Notes under the pieces: model-generated
What the model was told of the DNA's origin: nothing
The model's input: the letters and a program-made list of their open reading frames with translations, nothing else
Database searches by the model: none
In this document: positions 23,181-34,760 of the stretch, one piece after another
Numbering within the stretch: position 1 is the stretch's first letter
Layout: the number at the start of each line of letters is the position of its first letter
Assembly (NCBI RefSeq): GCF_030445035.2
Contig: NC_080701.1
Coordinates: forward strand, 26,752,798-26,816,797
DNA length: 64,000 bases
Source of the DNA: Dasypus novemcinctus
Taxonomy: Eukaryota; Chordata; Mammalia; Cingulata; Dasypodidae
Direction of reading: 5' to 3'
Made by a program: the position numbers and the translations under genes

Positions 23181-23485
23181 AAAATACAGACTTGTAAAAA
23201 CCTAAACCATCTGTTTTAATTACAATAAACTAATAAAATATGAAACAATAAATCCCTTAAGATCGAGAACGTGAGAGGAAGATCAGACTTGGGGCTGTCA
23301 GGGACCATGGTTGACTGATTTGTTTTGGACATGTCAGTACTTGTGGGAAACTCTCCGTGGAAATGTTCTAGAGAATGTTAGATGCACACGTCTAATGTTA
23401 GATACACACCCCAGGGTGATGACAAGTTAGAGCCACAAATTCGGGAGAATTTAGCACATAGATGTTAGTTAAAATAGAATGATGG

Positions 23486-23911
23486 GGGAAGCGGATTTGG
23501 CCCAATGGATAGAGCATCCACCTACCACATGGGAGATCCAAGGTTCAAACACAAGGCCTCCTGACCCATGTGATGAGCTGGCCCATGTGCAGTGCTGTTG
23601 CACACAAGGAGTGCCGTGTCACGCAGGGGTGTCCCCCACCTACGGAAGCCCCATGTTCAAGGAATGCGCCCCGTAAGGAGAGCCGCCCTGTGTGAAAAGC
23701 GCACAGCCTGCCCAGGAGTGGTGCCACACACGGAAAGCTGACGCAGCAAGATGACACAACGAAAAGAGACACAGATTCCAGGTGCCACTGACAAGAATAC
23801 AAGCAGACACAGAAGAACACACAGCGAATGGACACAGAGAGCAGACAACCTGGGGGGGGGGGGGAGAGAAGGGGAGAGAAGTAAATAAAAAATAAACCTT
23901 AAAAAAAAAAT
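23486..23911 (+). repeat. DAS-type SINE with short target duplication
   Basis: Head gatttggcccaatggatagagc. The string gaatgatgg flanks it at 23477-23485 and 23913-23921. Confidence 0.9.
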
Positions 23912-24089
23912 CGAATGATGGGATAGCCCAGGAATGAGAAGATAAGCGTGCCCCAGAACCTTGGAGAACACTGTCATGTAAGGAAAATGGAGGACAAAAA
24001 CCCGGGAAGATTCTAAGCTCCCCAAGCCTGATTCATGTCTGTGACCCAGGTAATTCCTAGCACTGTCCCTGGTACATATTGGTTATTCA

Positions 24090-24425
24090 ATATATACCCT
24101 TTTATTGTTTCAGTTTGTCGTTGGAATTTAATTAATTTAAAAATAAGTCAATCCACATGATTCAAAATTGAAAAGCAATGAAAGGGTATCTCTGTGGCAC
24201 CTTTCGCACAGCTACTATTTTTGCTCCCTGGAATAAGTGATATCGACACTTTCTTACGGATCCTTTCAGAGAATTTTCGTGCATCGGTCAGCAAATAAGA
24301 ATATATTTTCTTTATTTTTCTAAATCCACTGGTTTCAACTCCTTTTTTTCACTTGACACTGTATTTTGGAGATTGTGTTGGGGCAGTAAATAAAGAGCTT
24401 TTTCCTTTCTATGGTTGAACAGAGT
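24090..24425 (-). mobile_element. LINE-1-like 3' untranslated relic, antisense
   Basis: The order of segments (aaaattgaaaagcaatgaaaggg, ttttgctccctgg, gcaaataagaatatatt, tttcacttgacactgtattttgg, ggttgaacagagtatt) resembles the antisense of an old L1 3' end. Diverged. Confidence 0.4.
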
Positions 24426-24905
24426 ATTAGGGTTTTTTAGGGAAACAGAACTCACAGGAGATACATATGTACACATATATAAGTAAGTGTATACACATAC
24501 ATGTAATGTAAATATTATGAGGTTTATTATAGGAATTGGCTCACATGCCTGTGGGCATTGGTAAGTCCAAATTCTGTAGGGCAGGCAGCAAGCTAGGAAC
24601 TCCAGTGAGGGGTCAGTGAGTTCCCCAGGGGAAGCCGGTTGGCGGAAATAGACACCGGAATTCTTCTTTCTGGCTGCTGAAATCATCAGTTCTCCTTTAA
24701 GGCCTTCACCTGATGGGATGGGACCCTGTCATTGCTGAAGGCAGTCTCCTTCACGCTGTAGATGTCACCAGCCTGGAGGTGTCAATGGACTGATGACTTA
24801 AACCCATGAAATATCCACAATAACAACCGGGCCAGTGCTTGCTTGACTAACCAACTGGACACTGTAATCTAGCCAAGTCGACACATGAGCTTAACTATCA
24901 ATGTA
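24426..24905 (-). mobile_element. Old LTR-like repeat, antisense
   Basis: Begins agggttttttagggaaacagaac and ends aagtcgacacatgagcttaacta, with ggaattggctcac near the start. These match, antisense, the ends of an ancient eutherian LTR-like family with a ttggttctgtttctctgg motif. I am not sure of the family name. Confidence 0.5.
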
Positions 24906-24989
24906 TTTCAATGTATAGATTACCAAAATTTATTTAACCAGACGCTTGGCAATAAATATATAGGTTATTTATAATATTTTTTTTACTAG

Positions 24990-26560
24990 AGCAATTGTAG
25001 GCTTACAGAAAAATATGGAGAGAGAACCTATATTCTCCCTCGAATACACAGTTTTTTCTATTGCTAACATTTGTTATAATTTATTAAATAAAATTATCAT
25101 AATTATACTATTAACTATAGCCCATAGTTCACATTAGGATTCACCCTTTGTGTCATACCGTTCTATGTTTTTTTCCCCTGGTAACTTATATACAACCTAA
25201 AGTTTTCTATCTTACCCACTTGCAAATTTACAATTCAGTGGTGTTGATTACATTTACAAAGCTGTGCCTCCATCACCATCATCCGTTGCCAAAACTTTTC
25301 TATACCCTAAACAGAAACTCTGATTTGTTAAATATTAACTCTCCATTACCTACCTTTACCCAGCCCCTGATAACTTGTATGCTAGTTTCTGATTCCAAGA
25401 ACTTGCATATTCTGCTCATTTCCTATAAGTGAGAGTATACAGTATTTGTTCTCTTGTTTATATCAGTCAACATGATATCTTCATGGTTCAACCATGTTGT
25501 AGGATGCGTCAGAACTTCATTCCTCTTTACAGTTGAATAACATTCCATTGTATGTCTATACAACATTTGTTTATCCATTCATCTGTTTGTGGAAACTTGG
25601 GTTGCTTCTACCTTTTGACAATTGCAAGTAGTATTGCTATGAACACTCATGTGCAAATATCTGTCCAAGTCCTTTCTTTCAATTCTTTTGGGTATATATC
25701 TATAAGTGGGATTGCTGGGTCATATGATAATTGTATATTTAATCTTCTGAGGAGTTGCCAAACTGTTTCCCACCAACAGTGTATGAGTCTTCCTATTTCC
25801 CCACATCTTCTCCAACACTTGTTATTTTCTGTGTTTTTAATTTATTCTAGTGGGTGTGAAATGGTATCCTGTAGTTTTGTTTTGCAGTTCTCTAATGACT
25901 AATGATGCTGAACATCTTTTCATATGCTTGTTGGCCATTGGTATATCATCTTTGTAGAAATGTCTATACAAATCTTGCCCATTTTTAAAATTGGGTTGTC
26001 TTTTTGTTGTTGAGTTGCACGAGTTCTTTATTATATTTTGGATATTAAATCCTTATCAGACATATGGTTTCCGAATATTTTCTTCCATTTTGTAGCTTAT
26101 CTTTTTACTTTCTTGATAAAGACCTTTGATGCACTAAGTTTTTAATTTTGATGACACACCATTTATCTAATTTTTTCTTTTGCTGCTTATACTTTTGGTG
26201 TAAAGTCTAAGAAACCATTGCCTAATACAAGGTCCTAAAGATGATTCCCCGTGTTTTCTTCTGGGAATTTTATAGTTTTAGTTCTTTTATTTAGGTCTTT
26301 GGGTCGAGTTAATTTTTGTATATGGTATGAGGTAGGGGCCCACCTTCATTCTTTTGCATATAGATATCCAGTTCTTCTCACACCATTTGTTAAAGAGATT
26401 ATTCTTTGCCCCTTGAATGGACTTGGCACTCTTGTCAAAAATCAGTTGGCCATAGGTGTAAAGTTTATTGCTGAACTCTCAATTTGATTCCATTGGTTTT
26501 TATGTTTGGCCTTGTGCCTGTAAATATTTGGTTTTTACTAACAATGCTGGAATATAAAGC
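24990..26560 (-). mobile_element. LINE-1, antisense: 3' end and ORF2 C-terminal part
   Basis: Reads as antisense L1: ccatagttcacattagg, accatgttgtaggatg, gaataacattccattgt, tgggtatatatct, gattgctgggtcatatg, caacagtgtatgagt, tccaacacttgtta, acttggcactcttgtc, atcagttggccatagg. The element continues, with interruptions, to about 28200. No open frame of useful length survives. Confidence 0.75.
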
Positions 26561-26860
26561 ACTTATTGCATGTCATTTTATGATGGCAGTTTTGAAATGT
26601 GTCAACCTAATTAGGCTGATCTGTGGGTCTCAAAATGCCTGTTTCCTGTTAGTGGGCCACAGGAGACAATTTTTTTTGCATGAGCTTTGGAGGACAGAGA
26701 TGAAGCCAGATTGATTTTATGCTTAGAAAGTCAGGACTGGGTCACTAGAGGCTTTCGTAGCTCACAAAAGCTGTTGCTTCTCTGCTGATGCACTTTATTG
26801 GAGTGGGGCAGCAACTGGATTGTACCCACTCCAAGCTTATAAAATTTTCTGCTTTGGCTT
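26560..26860. repeat. Unidentified insertion inside the LINE-1
   Basis: About 300 bases that do not read as LINE-1 interrupt the antisense ORF2 between gccttgtgcctgtaaa and ttctgctttggcttctc. It contains a gggccacaggagacaa segment. I cannot assign a family. Confidence 0.35.
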
Positions 26861-27113
26861 CTCACATACTTTTACAACTTAATTTTTTATATTTAATTAT
26901 GTTATCCATTTGGAATTTGTCCAGGTGCTTATCCAGTTGTTCCAAGATTATTTACTGAATACCCTGGGCTTTTTTCCCCATTGGTTTTAAATGCCTTCAC
27001 TATCATATTGTATATTCCTGTATGCTTTTTAGTGCATTTTTTGATCCATAATCCTTTCCATTGGTTTATATGTAACATTTTATTTATTGAAGTTATAGTA
27101 TTTTAAAATATCT

Positions 27114-27200
27114 GGGAGTGGATGTGGCTCACTCTTCTTCCCACATGGGAGGTCCCCAGTTCAGTTCTCGGTACCTTCTAAAAACAAAAAAAAAACAAAA
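27114..27200 (+). repeat. SINE head monomer, partly deleted
   Basis: gagtggatgtggctcac followed directly by ttcccacatgggaggtcc; the A-box half is shortened. Ends in ttctaaaaac and an A-rich tail. Confidence 0.6.
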
Positions 27201-27230
27201 AACAAGCAAACAAATGAGGTAACCAACTCA

Positions 27231-27330
27231 GGGGAGCTGATGTGGCTCAGTGGTTGAGTGCTGGCTTCCAACATACAAGGTCCAGGGTTCAATCCCTGGT
27301 CCCAGCACCACACACACACACACAAACATA
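27231..27330 (+). repeat. tRNA-Ala-like SINE monomer with CA tail
   Basis: gatgtggctcagtggttgag and gggttcaatccctgg form a good tRNA-Ala-like head. It ends in cagcaccacacacacaca rather than an A-tail. Confidence 0.65.
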
Positions 27331-27355
27331 CAAAATCAGGTTGGCCTAGTCTCTA

Positions 27356-27740
27356 TTTTTTTTTTTAAGATTTATTTTTATTTATTTCTCTCCCCCCAGT
27401 TGTTTGCTCTCTGTGTCCATTTGCTGCATGTTCTTCGGCACCTGGAATCCATGTCTCTTTTTGTGGCATCATCGTGCTGCATCAGCTCTCTACATGTGCG
27501 GTGCCATTCCTGGGCAGGCTGCACTTTTTTTCACGCTGGGCAGCTTTCCTTGCGGGGCGCACTCCTTGTGCGTGGGGCTCCCCTACATGGGGGACACCCC
27601 TGCATGGCACGGCACTCCTTGCATGCATCAGCATGGTGCATGGGCCAGCTCATCACACGGGTCAGGAGGCTCTGGGTTTGAACCTTGGACCTCCCATGTG
27701 GTAGGCGGACGCCCTATCTGTTGGGCCAAATCCACTTTCC
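27356..27740 (-). repeat. DAS-type SINE
   Basis: Minus-strand copy from poly-T and ttatttatttctctcc to gggccaaatccactttcc (head). It sits in the antisense LINE-1. Confidence 0.9.
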
Positions 27741-28200
27741 TATTCTTTATTAAGTACTGCTCTTTTTCAGAATTTTACTGGTAAATCTTGTTTGTTTATT
27801 TTTATATACAACTTCTCTAATTTAAAATATCCATTAAAATTTCATTGGAATTGTACTATATTATAGAACAAGTAAGGAACAATTGATATCTTTATGATAA
27901 TCAGTTTTCCTATCCAAGAACATAGTATACCTATCCACTTGATTGGCTTTTCTTTGTGCCCAAGAGCAAATTTTAGAATTTTCTTTGGGAATCTGAACAT
28001 TTCTTGGTTAAGTTTATCTGTAGCTATTTTATCTTTTTGGAGACAATTGGCATGTGTCTTTTCTTCCATTATATTTTCCAATTGGTTGTGATTAATACAC
28101 ATTATCTTTGCATTGGGTTTTTCAGTGGGACATTCCTGAACTGTTGCAGGCATGCTGACATCCTACTGTCATTGCTGCTTTTAATTTTTTTCAACGCATT

Positions 28201-28907
28201 TTCCAAGCACTGATGCTCTTCTGTGAATTTCTCTCTTAGCCAGTCAGTTTCAAACTTCCTTAACAATGTCACAGATGGTGTCTCAAGGTTTTTGTTTATG
28301 CTTTTTCCCTACAGGCCAAGTAGTGGGGATATTTTTTATAAAAAAGGCAGTTTCATCTCATCAAGCCTCCAAACTGAGAATTTGGGATGCTGGCCAACAG
28401 TGCTGTTATCTGTTCCGAGGATCCCACTGGTGTGGGTAATTGTGAAAGTCTGTAGAAATCGCTCAGGCCATATTTCAATACCCTCTCTTGATCGGATACA
28501 ACTTTGCAGGACTAAGAGTATAAAAATGACGATGCTTTCATTCTATTAATTGCTTAGAAATGGTTAGATCAGCAAGGGACCTTTGAGATCATACACCTGG
28601 TCTAAACGTCCTTTTTACAAATGAGGAAGACCATGTTGAAGAGACTTGCCAGAAGTTAAAAGATGATGAGTTAAAACTGAAAGACCCCACAGGCCGGGGC
28701 TGCTGCTCCCGCTTCTAACGTAAACTCTCCCCTCTCCTTGAGCTTAAAATGTCTCAGCACTTCAAAGGAGCTTCCTCCAAACAAGTCATTGTTTTTCATT
28801 ACAAGCACCAGAGTGAAAAAACACTGGTCAACTGCAAAAAACATGCTCACTGATAAATCAGGACAAGAGGCTATGCTCAAATTCTGTTGTCTGTCTCTGG
28901 ACCTTTT
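28201..28907. other. Unassigned stretch
   Basis: About 700 bases between the LINE-1 and the hAT element. An open frame at 28223-28549 (plus) is without a recognisable domain. No repeat assigned. Confidence 0.4.
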
Positions 28908-29283
28908 TGCTAACTCACCAGTTCTCAAAACGTGGTCTGGCGATCCCTGGGAGACCCCAAGACAATGACAAAACTATTTTTATAATAAGATTAAAACCTC
29001 ATTTGCCTGTTTTACTCTCATTTTCTTGGGAATGTTTTCTAGAATTGTCCCAGAAGGTAGGTTTAGGGTATAAATATGTGCATTTTAAGAGATTCTAAGT
29101 TTGCTGTCAGTACTACCAATGAGCTCTTACTATCTCATGTTACACCTGCTTAATAATCTCGGTAACCTCCTTACTGCCCATTAACTGTTATTTTTAAATC
29201 CTAATGTTTTCCTTGAACCTACATGTTAATCCAAAAAGTGAGTACATTTTATTTTCTTGCTTTGCAATTTTATTAAAATTTTA

Positions 29284-29655
29284 GGGAAATGGACTTGGCC
29301 CAGTGGTTAGGGCATCCGTCTACCATATGGGAGGTCCGCGGTTCAAACCCCGGGCCTCCTTGACCCGTGTGGAGCTGGCCATGCGCAGTGCTGATGCGCG
29401 CAAGGAGTGCCGTGCCACGCAAGGGTGTCCCCCGCGTGGGGGAGCCCCACGCGCAAGGAGTGCGCCCGTGAGTAGAGCCGCCCAGCGCGAAAAGAAAGAG
29501 CAGCCTGCCCAGGAATGGCGCCACCCACACTTCCCGTGCCGCTGACGACAACAGAAGCGGACAAAGAAACAAGACGCAGCAAATAGACACCAAGAACAGA
29601 CAACCAGGGGAGGGAGGGAAATTAAATAAATAAATAAATCTTAAAAAAAAAAAAA
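29284..29655 (+). repeat. DAS-type SINE nested in the hAT element
   Basis: Full 'cccagtggttagggc' subtype copy with the 'agagcagcctgcccagg' and 'cacttcccgtgccgc' variants. The same variants are at 12203, 32718 and, in part, 9831. Confidence 0.92.
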
Positions 29656-30324
29656 TTTTTTTTAACAAAATTTAAAATTGCATCTAAAACTTACCATTTC
29701 AGAATTGAATAGTTTATTCTAAAATAAAAAGAAAATTTGTTTATAATACGCTCATATTTAAGGAAGGATTGTTGACTTTTTCCACCCACAGCTTTACCAT
29801 CTACATAGAAAGATTCCGAAAAGTTAAAACTCACATATCAGAGAGTTCTCTGACTCTCAAGGGAGGAATCTTCTCTAAAGAAATCTGTTGAAATGTAAAT
29901 AAGAAGTAAAAATGTAATGAAAACTATCTTCCCCTTGCCTGTATACATGTCACTAATTTATAATATTACTACTTTTGAAAGTATTTTGGTGCCAATGGAG
30001 TTGAGGCATCCTTTGGAGAACAATCACTCGAAGTTTACAGAAGAAGGAATTAAATATTTTAAATGTAGATGGGTCGAGTTCTGTAAAAGCTAAAACTCGT
30101 GTTTGTAACAGCTCTTCAAATTAGAAATGAAAAAGCTGCCAGACTACTTTACAGAGGAAGTTACACTATTTTATGGGCTGGAGAAGTACACACAGTGGAT
30201 GAAAGACTTACTAGCTTTGTACAGTTGACATTACTGAATGCCGGCTGGATGAAGAGCCAGTAAAAGAAATCATGGCAGTGCCAATTTCCAGTGACACAAC
30301 CCATTGCATTAAAGATTTCACTAC

Positions 30325-30412
30325 AAAGGAGCAGATGTAGCTCAAGTGGTTGAGCACCTGCTTCCCACTTATGCAGTCCTGTGTTCGATCCCCAGTACCT
30401 CCTAAAAAAAGA
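30325..30412 (+). repeat. tRNA-Ala-like SINE monomer
   Basis: gatgtagctcaagtggttgag and gtgttcgatccccag, then cctcctaaaaaaag. It interrupts the hAT transposase after the SSDTTHCIKDF segment. Confidence 0.75.
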
Positions 30413-30442
30413 AACAAACAAATGAAAAAGCCAACTCTCATT

Positions 30443-30502
30443 GGGAAACGGGTGTAGCTCAGTGGTTGAGCGCCTGCTCCCCACGTATGAGGTTCTGCTA
30501 CA
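30443..30502 (+). repeat. tRNA-Ala-like SINE monomer, 3'-truncated
   Basis: gggaaacgggtgtagctcagtggttgag, then ccacgtatgaggttctg, where it stops before the B box. It is very close to a tRNA-Ala consensus over its length but is not a functional tRNA gene. Confidence 0.65.
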
Positions 30503-31149
30503 GACACGATGACTGAGTTAATATGTGGTCTCCAGAGTTGTTCTTTTGCCTTTCAAATGGGAATAAATCTACAGGTGTGACTGGACTTGCTATTTTGCTT
30601 GTATTCATTGAGTATCATCCCCAACTAATAAATCATCAAAGGTTCTTTTACGGGAATTCTTGGCAATAAATACAAAGGGCTGAAAATATTGTTGGCAACA
30701 AACTTGTTAATTGACAAGAAACTCAAAGTGCTGAATAATCTTTTTAAATTTCATGGTTTATGCTGGAACAAGTCTGTTGACATTGGCACTGATTATACGA
30801 AAGCCAAGGTGAGTCAACTGCCAGGGAAGTGGCAGTAAATTGTACTTGTCACTCCCACCATAGTTGAACCCTTCCGTGGTCCAAAACTTCTTCAAAAAAT
30901 GCAGCCTACGATATTGCCAAATTCAATTAATAGGAAAATGAAATAGTAATAAATGTTTAAAGATTAGAAATAGAATAGGTACTAATTCAGAAAAACTAAA
31001 ATAAAGTAAAACTAAATTGGGGTACTAAAAAATGAAAACTATCATAAAACTTTGTTTTTTATGTTTTGCCTTTCATCACTGTAATAGGTGTTGCCCTATA
31101 TGTACAGTGGCAAGGCAATTTCTTTCATTTCTTCCTCATTGTCTACATC

Positions 31150-31600
31150 CTTTTTTAAAAAAAATTTTTTAATTTTGTCTTCAAAAAAGTTTTAGATCAC
31201 AGTAAAGACACATATACAATATAGGGAACTCCCATATATCCTACATCAAACCCTTTTCCCCACTCCCCAGCAATGATCTTTTTACACGTTCATGTTATAT
31301 TTGCTGCAGCTGATGTACAGATATTGACACATAGCTACCAAACATGGTTCCATTTTGGTTTACATTATGGTTTATGTTTTAGACTGCACAATTTTCTAAA
31401 TTTTTAGTTACATTGTGGTTTACATTTTAGCCTTTAGACTTAATTCATTTCATTTTTGGTGAAATTTAACATGTCCTATGTCCGTCATTGCACGATCTTG
31501 TGGAACACTTCCATTTCCCCCAGTTACCAACCGCTTCCATCTATTCTATTCCTCTCTTCCCCTTCCTTCAGGGCCCACTGTGACAACCAAGCTTCGAAGC
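31150..31600 (-). mobile_element. LINE-1-like 3' end, antisense
   Basis: Reads gttttagatcacagtaaagac, gggaactcccatatatcc, tttccccactccccag, ggtttacattatgg and ggtttacattttagcc, the antisense of an old L1 3' end. It is inserted in the hAT element. Confidence 0.5.
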
Positions 31601-31945
31601 TTGAAGGACCAGATTCACAGATACTTGCAACAATGCTGAGGGCAGGGAGAGGGAAGAAGAGGTGTGATATGGGGGCATTTTCAGGACTTGGAATTGTCCT
31701 GAATGATTTGCAGAGACAGACATAGGATATTATATATCCTGCCATAACCCACTGAATGGACCCTGTGAGAGTGTAAACTACAATGTAAACTATAATCCAT
31801 GCGGTGCAGCAGTGCTCCAAAATGTATTCACCAAACGCAATAAATAGGCCACAATGATGAAAGAAGTTGTTGATGTGGGAAGAATGTGGGGGGGTGTTGG
31901 GTATATGGGAACCTCATATTTTTTAATGTAACATTTTTTGTGATC
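31595..31945 (+). repeat. 3' end of the unclassified ~1.1-kb repeat
   Basis: Shares gctgagggcaggga, gatatgggggcatttt, cttggaattgtcctga, cataacccactgaatgga, gaagttgttgatgtggg and tgtaacattttttgtg with the copies at 46.8 and 60.9 kb. Confidence 0.7.
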
Positions 31946-32717
31946 TATGTATCTACAAAAAAATGTTTTAAAAATTAGCAGTCATTGTATTCTTCACTGC
32001 TGCATACTTGCAGTTTTTTAAAAAAAAGTTTCACTAAAGAAAGTTCTCATTGAAATAGTAAAATTTGTTAATTTCATTGTCTTGATCCCCTGAACAGGCA
32101 TTTTTCTATTAAACATGCATTTTAAAAATATTTCTGCATGACAATATGAGAGGTACATGCCAAATACTCCTGCTGCATACTGAAGTATGATAGCTGTCTC
32201 AAGGAAAAGCACAGTGCAATGTTTGAGTTCCCAGCTATAAAAGCGAAAACCATTTTTACTCAAAAGAACAACAAAAAGACAAACTATGTTTATTTGGACC
32301 TGGGTATTTGGCAGACCTGGTGTTAAAAACGTACAAAGTCAACCAGTAACTTCAAGGAAAACAACTGACAGGTTTTTCCCTTACCAACTATAAAAGTTAA
32401 TCATTCAAGAGAAAATTAGAATACTGGGAAACTTGAATTGGCCTACCATGAATTTGACAGGTTTCCAATACTTTTCTGATATGATAGGTGGTAATATTAA
32501 TGAATTTTTTGGTATTGTATAAAATGTGTCAAAATTTGGAAGGTCTGCATAGCTCAGTAAACCAGTATTTTCCAGGTAAGTGTATGGTGTTACAAAAGCT
32601 TTTATGAATAAAAGTATCCAAAGTGTAAAATAGACCAATGGATTTTAATTTAATGAAAAGTTTATTATGTTTCCTGATTCCACATTATAACTAACCATTA
32701 AACTCTATCACTTGTCA

Positions 32718-33079
32718 GGAAATGGACTTTGGCCCAGTGGTTAGGGCGTCCGTCTACCACATGGGAGGCCCGCGGTTCAAGCCCCGGGCCTCCTTGACCC
32801 GTGTGGAGCTGGCCATGCGCAGTGCTGATGCGCGCAAGGAGTGCCCTGCCACGCAGGGGTGTCCCCCGCGTAGGGGAGCCCCACGCACAAGGAGTGCACC
32901 CGTAAGGAGAGCTGCCCAGCGCGAAGGAGGGAGCAGCCTGCCCAGGAATGGCGCCGCCCACACTTCCCGTGCCGCTGACGACAACAGAAGCGGACAAAGA
33001 CACAGAAAACAGACAACCGGGGGAGGGGAGGGGAATTAAATAAATAAAAATAAATCTTTAAAAAAAAAACAAAAAAAAA
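32718..33079 (+). repeat. DAS-type SINE in the hAT C-terminal region
   Basis: Full copy with a perfect 13-bp duplication, ctatcacttgtca, at 32705-32717 and 33080-33092. The duplicated bases are hAT coding sequence. Confidence 0.95.
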
Positions 33080-33309
33080 CTATCACTTGTCAAGTTTTGG
33101 TATAGTATCAAAGAATAATATCTACAATTATCTGAAAAGGCTATTAAAATACTATTTTTCCTTTAGGCAAATACCTATCTGTGCGAGGCCAGATTTTCTT
33201 TGTATTCTTCAACCAAAACAACACATCACAACAAAACTAAATGCAAAAGCAGATATGAGAGCTATCTTGTATTGACTCGGACATTAAAAATATTTGTCAA
33301 AATAACAAA

Positions 33310-33478
33310 GGGAGTGGATTTGGTTCAAGCAACTAGGTGCCCACCTCCCACATAGGAGGTCCTGAGTTTTAGTTCCTGGTGCCTCCTAAAAGAAGACAAG
33401 CAGATGCAATGAGCTGATGCACGAGCTGATGCATAAGTTCATGCAACAAGCTGACACATGAGCAGACACATGTCTTTT
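33310..33478 (+). repeat. DAS-type SINE, 3'-shortened
   Basis: Head gatttggttcaagcaactagg, then cctcctaaaag and several agctgatgca repeats. It has no G-run or A-tail, so the 3' half is missing. It lies in the last part of the hAT element. Confidence 0.75.
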
Positions 33479-33834
33479 GTTTTGAAAAATATCATTTTAA
33501 AATGTTATTTCTTTTACTATGTAATGAGTTTATTGTTATTTTTAAAATTTGTCAGTGTTAATTTCTAGTACAGTAAATATCAATACACATAACCAAAACT
33601 CTTTGGTTTCCTCAATAACTTCTAAGAGTGTAATGGTGTTCAGAAACCAAAAGTTTGAAAAACACTGTGCTAATCTATTCCTTTGCATACCATTTACTCA
33701 TGGCCTGCCCAGGAACCCGACTGAGTCATGAATATTCAAGGATGTTTGAATAACCTAAACTTACCTCATTTATTCCCACTACTTCTCATTCTGGCTCCAC
33801 CTCTGGACATTCCAGACATCAAAATGTAACTACT

Positions 33835-34207
33835 GGGAAGCGGATGTGGCTCAATTGATAGAGCTTCCGCCTACCACATGGGAGGACCTGGGTTTGATCC
33901 CTGAGGCCTCCTGGTGAAAAAGAAGAGAAAGTGTGCCTGTGTGGGGAGCCAGTGCCCCGCGCAAGTGAGTCACACAGCAAGATGATGACGCATCAGAAGA
34001 GAGACAAGGGGAGAGTCAAGGTGAAGTGCAGCAGAAACTGGGAACTGAGGTGGTGCAATTGACAGGGAACCTCTTTCCCTATCAGAGGTCTCCAGGATCG
34101 AATCCCAGTGAATCCTAGAGGAGAGAAAATGAGAAGAAAAGACTACACAGACAGCAGGAGGAGGGGAAGGGGAGAAAATAAATAAAATAAACCTTAAAAA
34201 AAAAAAA
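33835..34207 (+). repeat. Dimeric DAS-type SINE
   Basis: Same subtype as 13029-13515: head gatgtggctcaattgatagagc, gtgaaaaagaag linker, second weak head with ggatcgaatcccag, then aggggagaaaataaataaaat and an A-tail. Confidence 0.88.
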
Positions 34208-34760
34208 GCAAGTATTCACTATGGTCCATAGCTTACATTTGGTTTATTTTTTCCACACCCCCCTATTATTAACACCATGTATTGGTATTGCACATTTGTT
34301 ATAGCTCATGAGAGAACATTCTCATAATTGTACTGTTAACCAGAGTCCTTCTTTCACCACATGGTTCATTGTGTTACACAGTCCCATGACTTATACCATT
34401 CATCATCCTAAATGTACACTCAGGGACTTTCACTTTCATTGCAGAATTGCGCAGTCATCACTTCAGTAAATTTTTGAAACTTTTCCTTAGCCCAAAAGAA
34501 AAAAAGTATCATACCCCCCTATAATTGATCATTAACGTTGATATGGTACATTTTCTGACATTGATACATGAATATTATAATATTGCTGTCAACTATAGTC
34601 CATAAAAGTTACATTAATTGTATTTTTCCCTTGCGTCACCATATTCTTACCATCATATAATAGTGACGTACATTTGTTCTAGTTCATAGAAGAAAGATTC
34701 CTCTATTAGCCACAATCCTCAACCACCACCAGATAACCAACCATTTTCTACTTACAAAAA
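34208..34760 (-). mobile_element. LINE-1-like 3' end, antisense
   Basis: Repeated motifs tattattaacaccatg, cataattgtactgttaacc, caactatagtccata and gtacatttgttctagttcat are those of an antisense old L1 3' region. It seems to contain two related stretches in tandem. Confidence 0.5.

Larger units (their letters stand above)
26861..28200 (-). mobile_element. LINE-1 ORF2, antisense continuation
   Basis: Segments 26861-27110 (tccatttggaatttgtcc, ccaagattatttactgaata) and 27745-28200 (ttactggtaaatcttg, catttcttggttaagtttat, ctagctattttatcttttt-like) continue the antisense L1. SINEs occupy 27114-27740. Confidence 0.55.
28916..33667 (+). mobile_element. hAT DNA transposon (Charlie/ZBED5-like), broken and heavily invaded
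   Basis: The left end (caccagttctcaaaacgtgg) and right end (ccaaaagtttgaaaaacactg) are inverted-repeat partners. They are flanked by near-identical 8-bp duplications, tgctaact at 28908-28915 and tgctaatc at 33668-33675, as expected of hAT elements. The transposase is read on the plus strand. Recognisable pieces in order are VPISSDTTHCIKDFT (about 30277), a CWNKSVDIGTDYTKAK segment (about 30761-30810), VLIEIVKFVNFI (about 32043), LLLHTEV followed by stops and LSQGK (about 32168) and the C-terminal LSEKAIKIL and TYLCEARFSLYSSTKT segments (about 33130-33220). Stops and frame shifts are many. Nested insertions at 29284, 30325, 30443, 31150-31945, 32718 and 33310 break it further. The exact subfamily is not certain. 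Confidence 0.85.

Noticed and set aside
30325..30502. Possible tRNA-Ala genes
   Set aside because: A- and B-box-like segments are present, but the acceptor stems do not pair, one copy stops before the B box, and both carry SINE tails.
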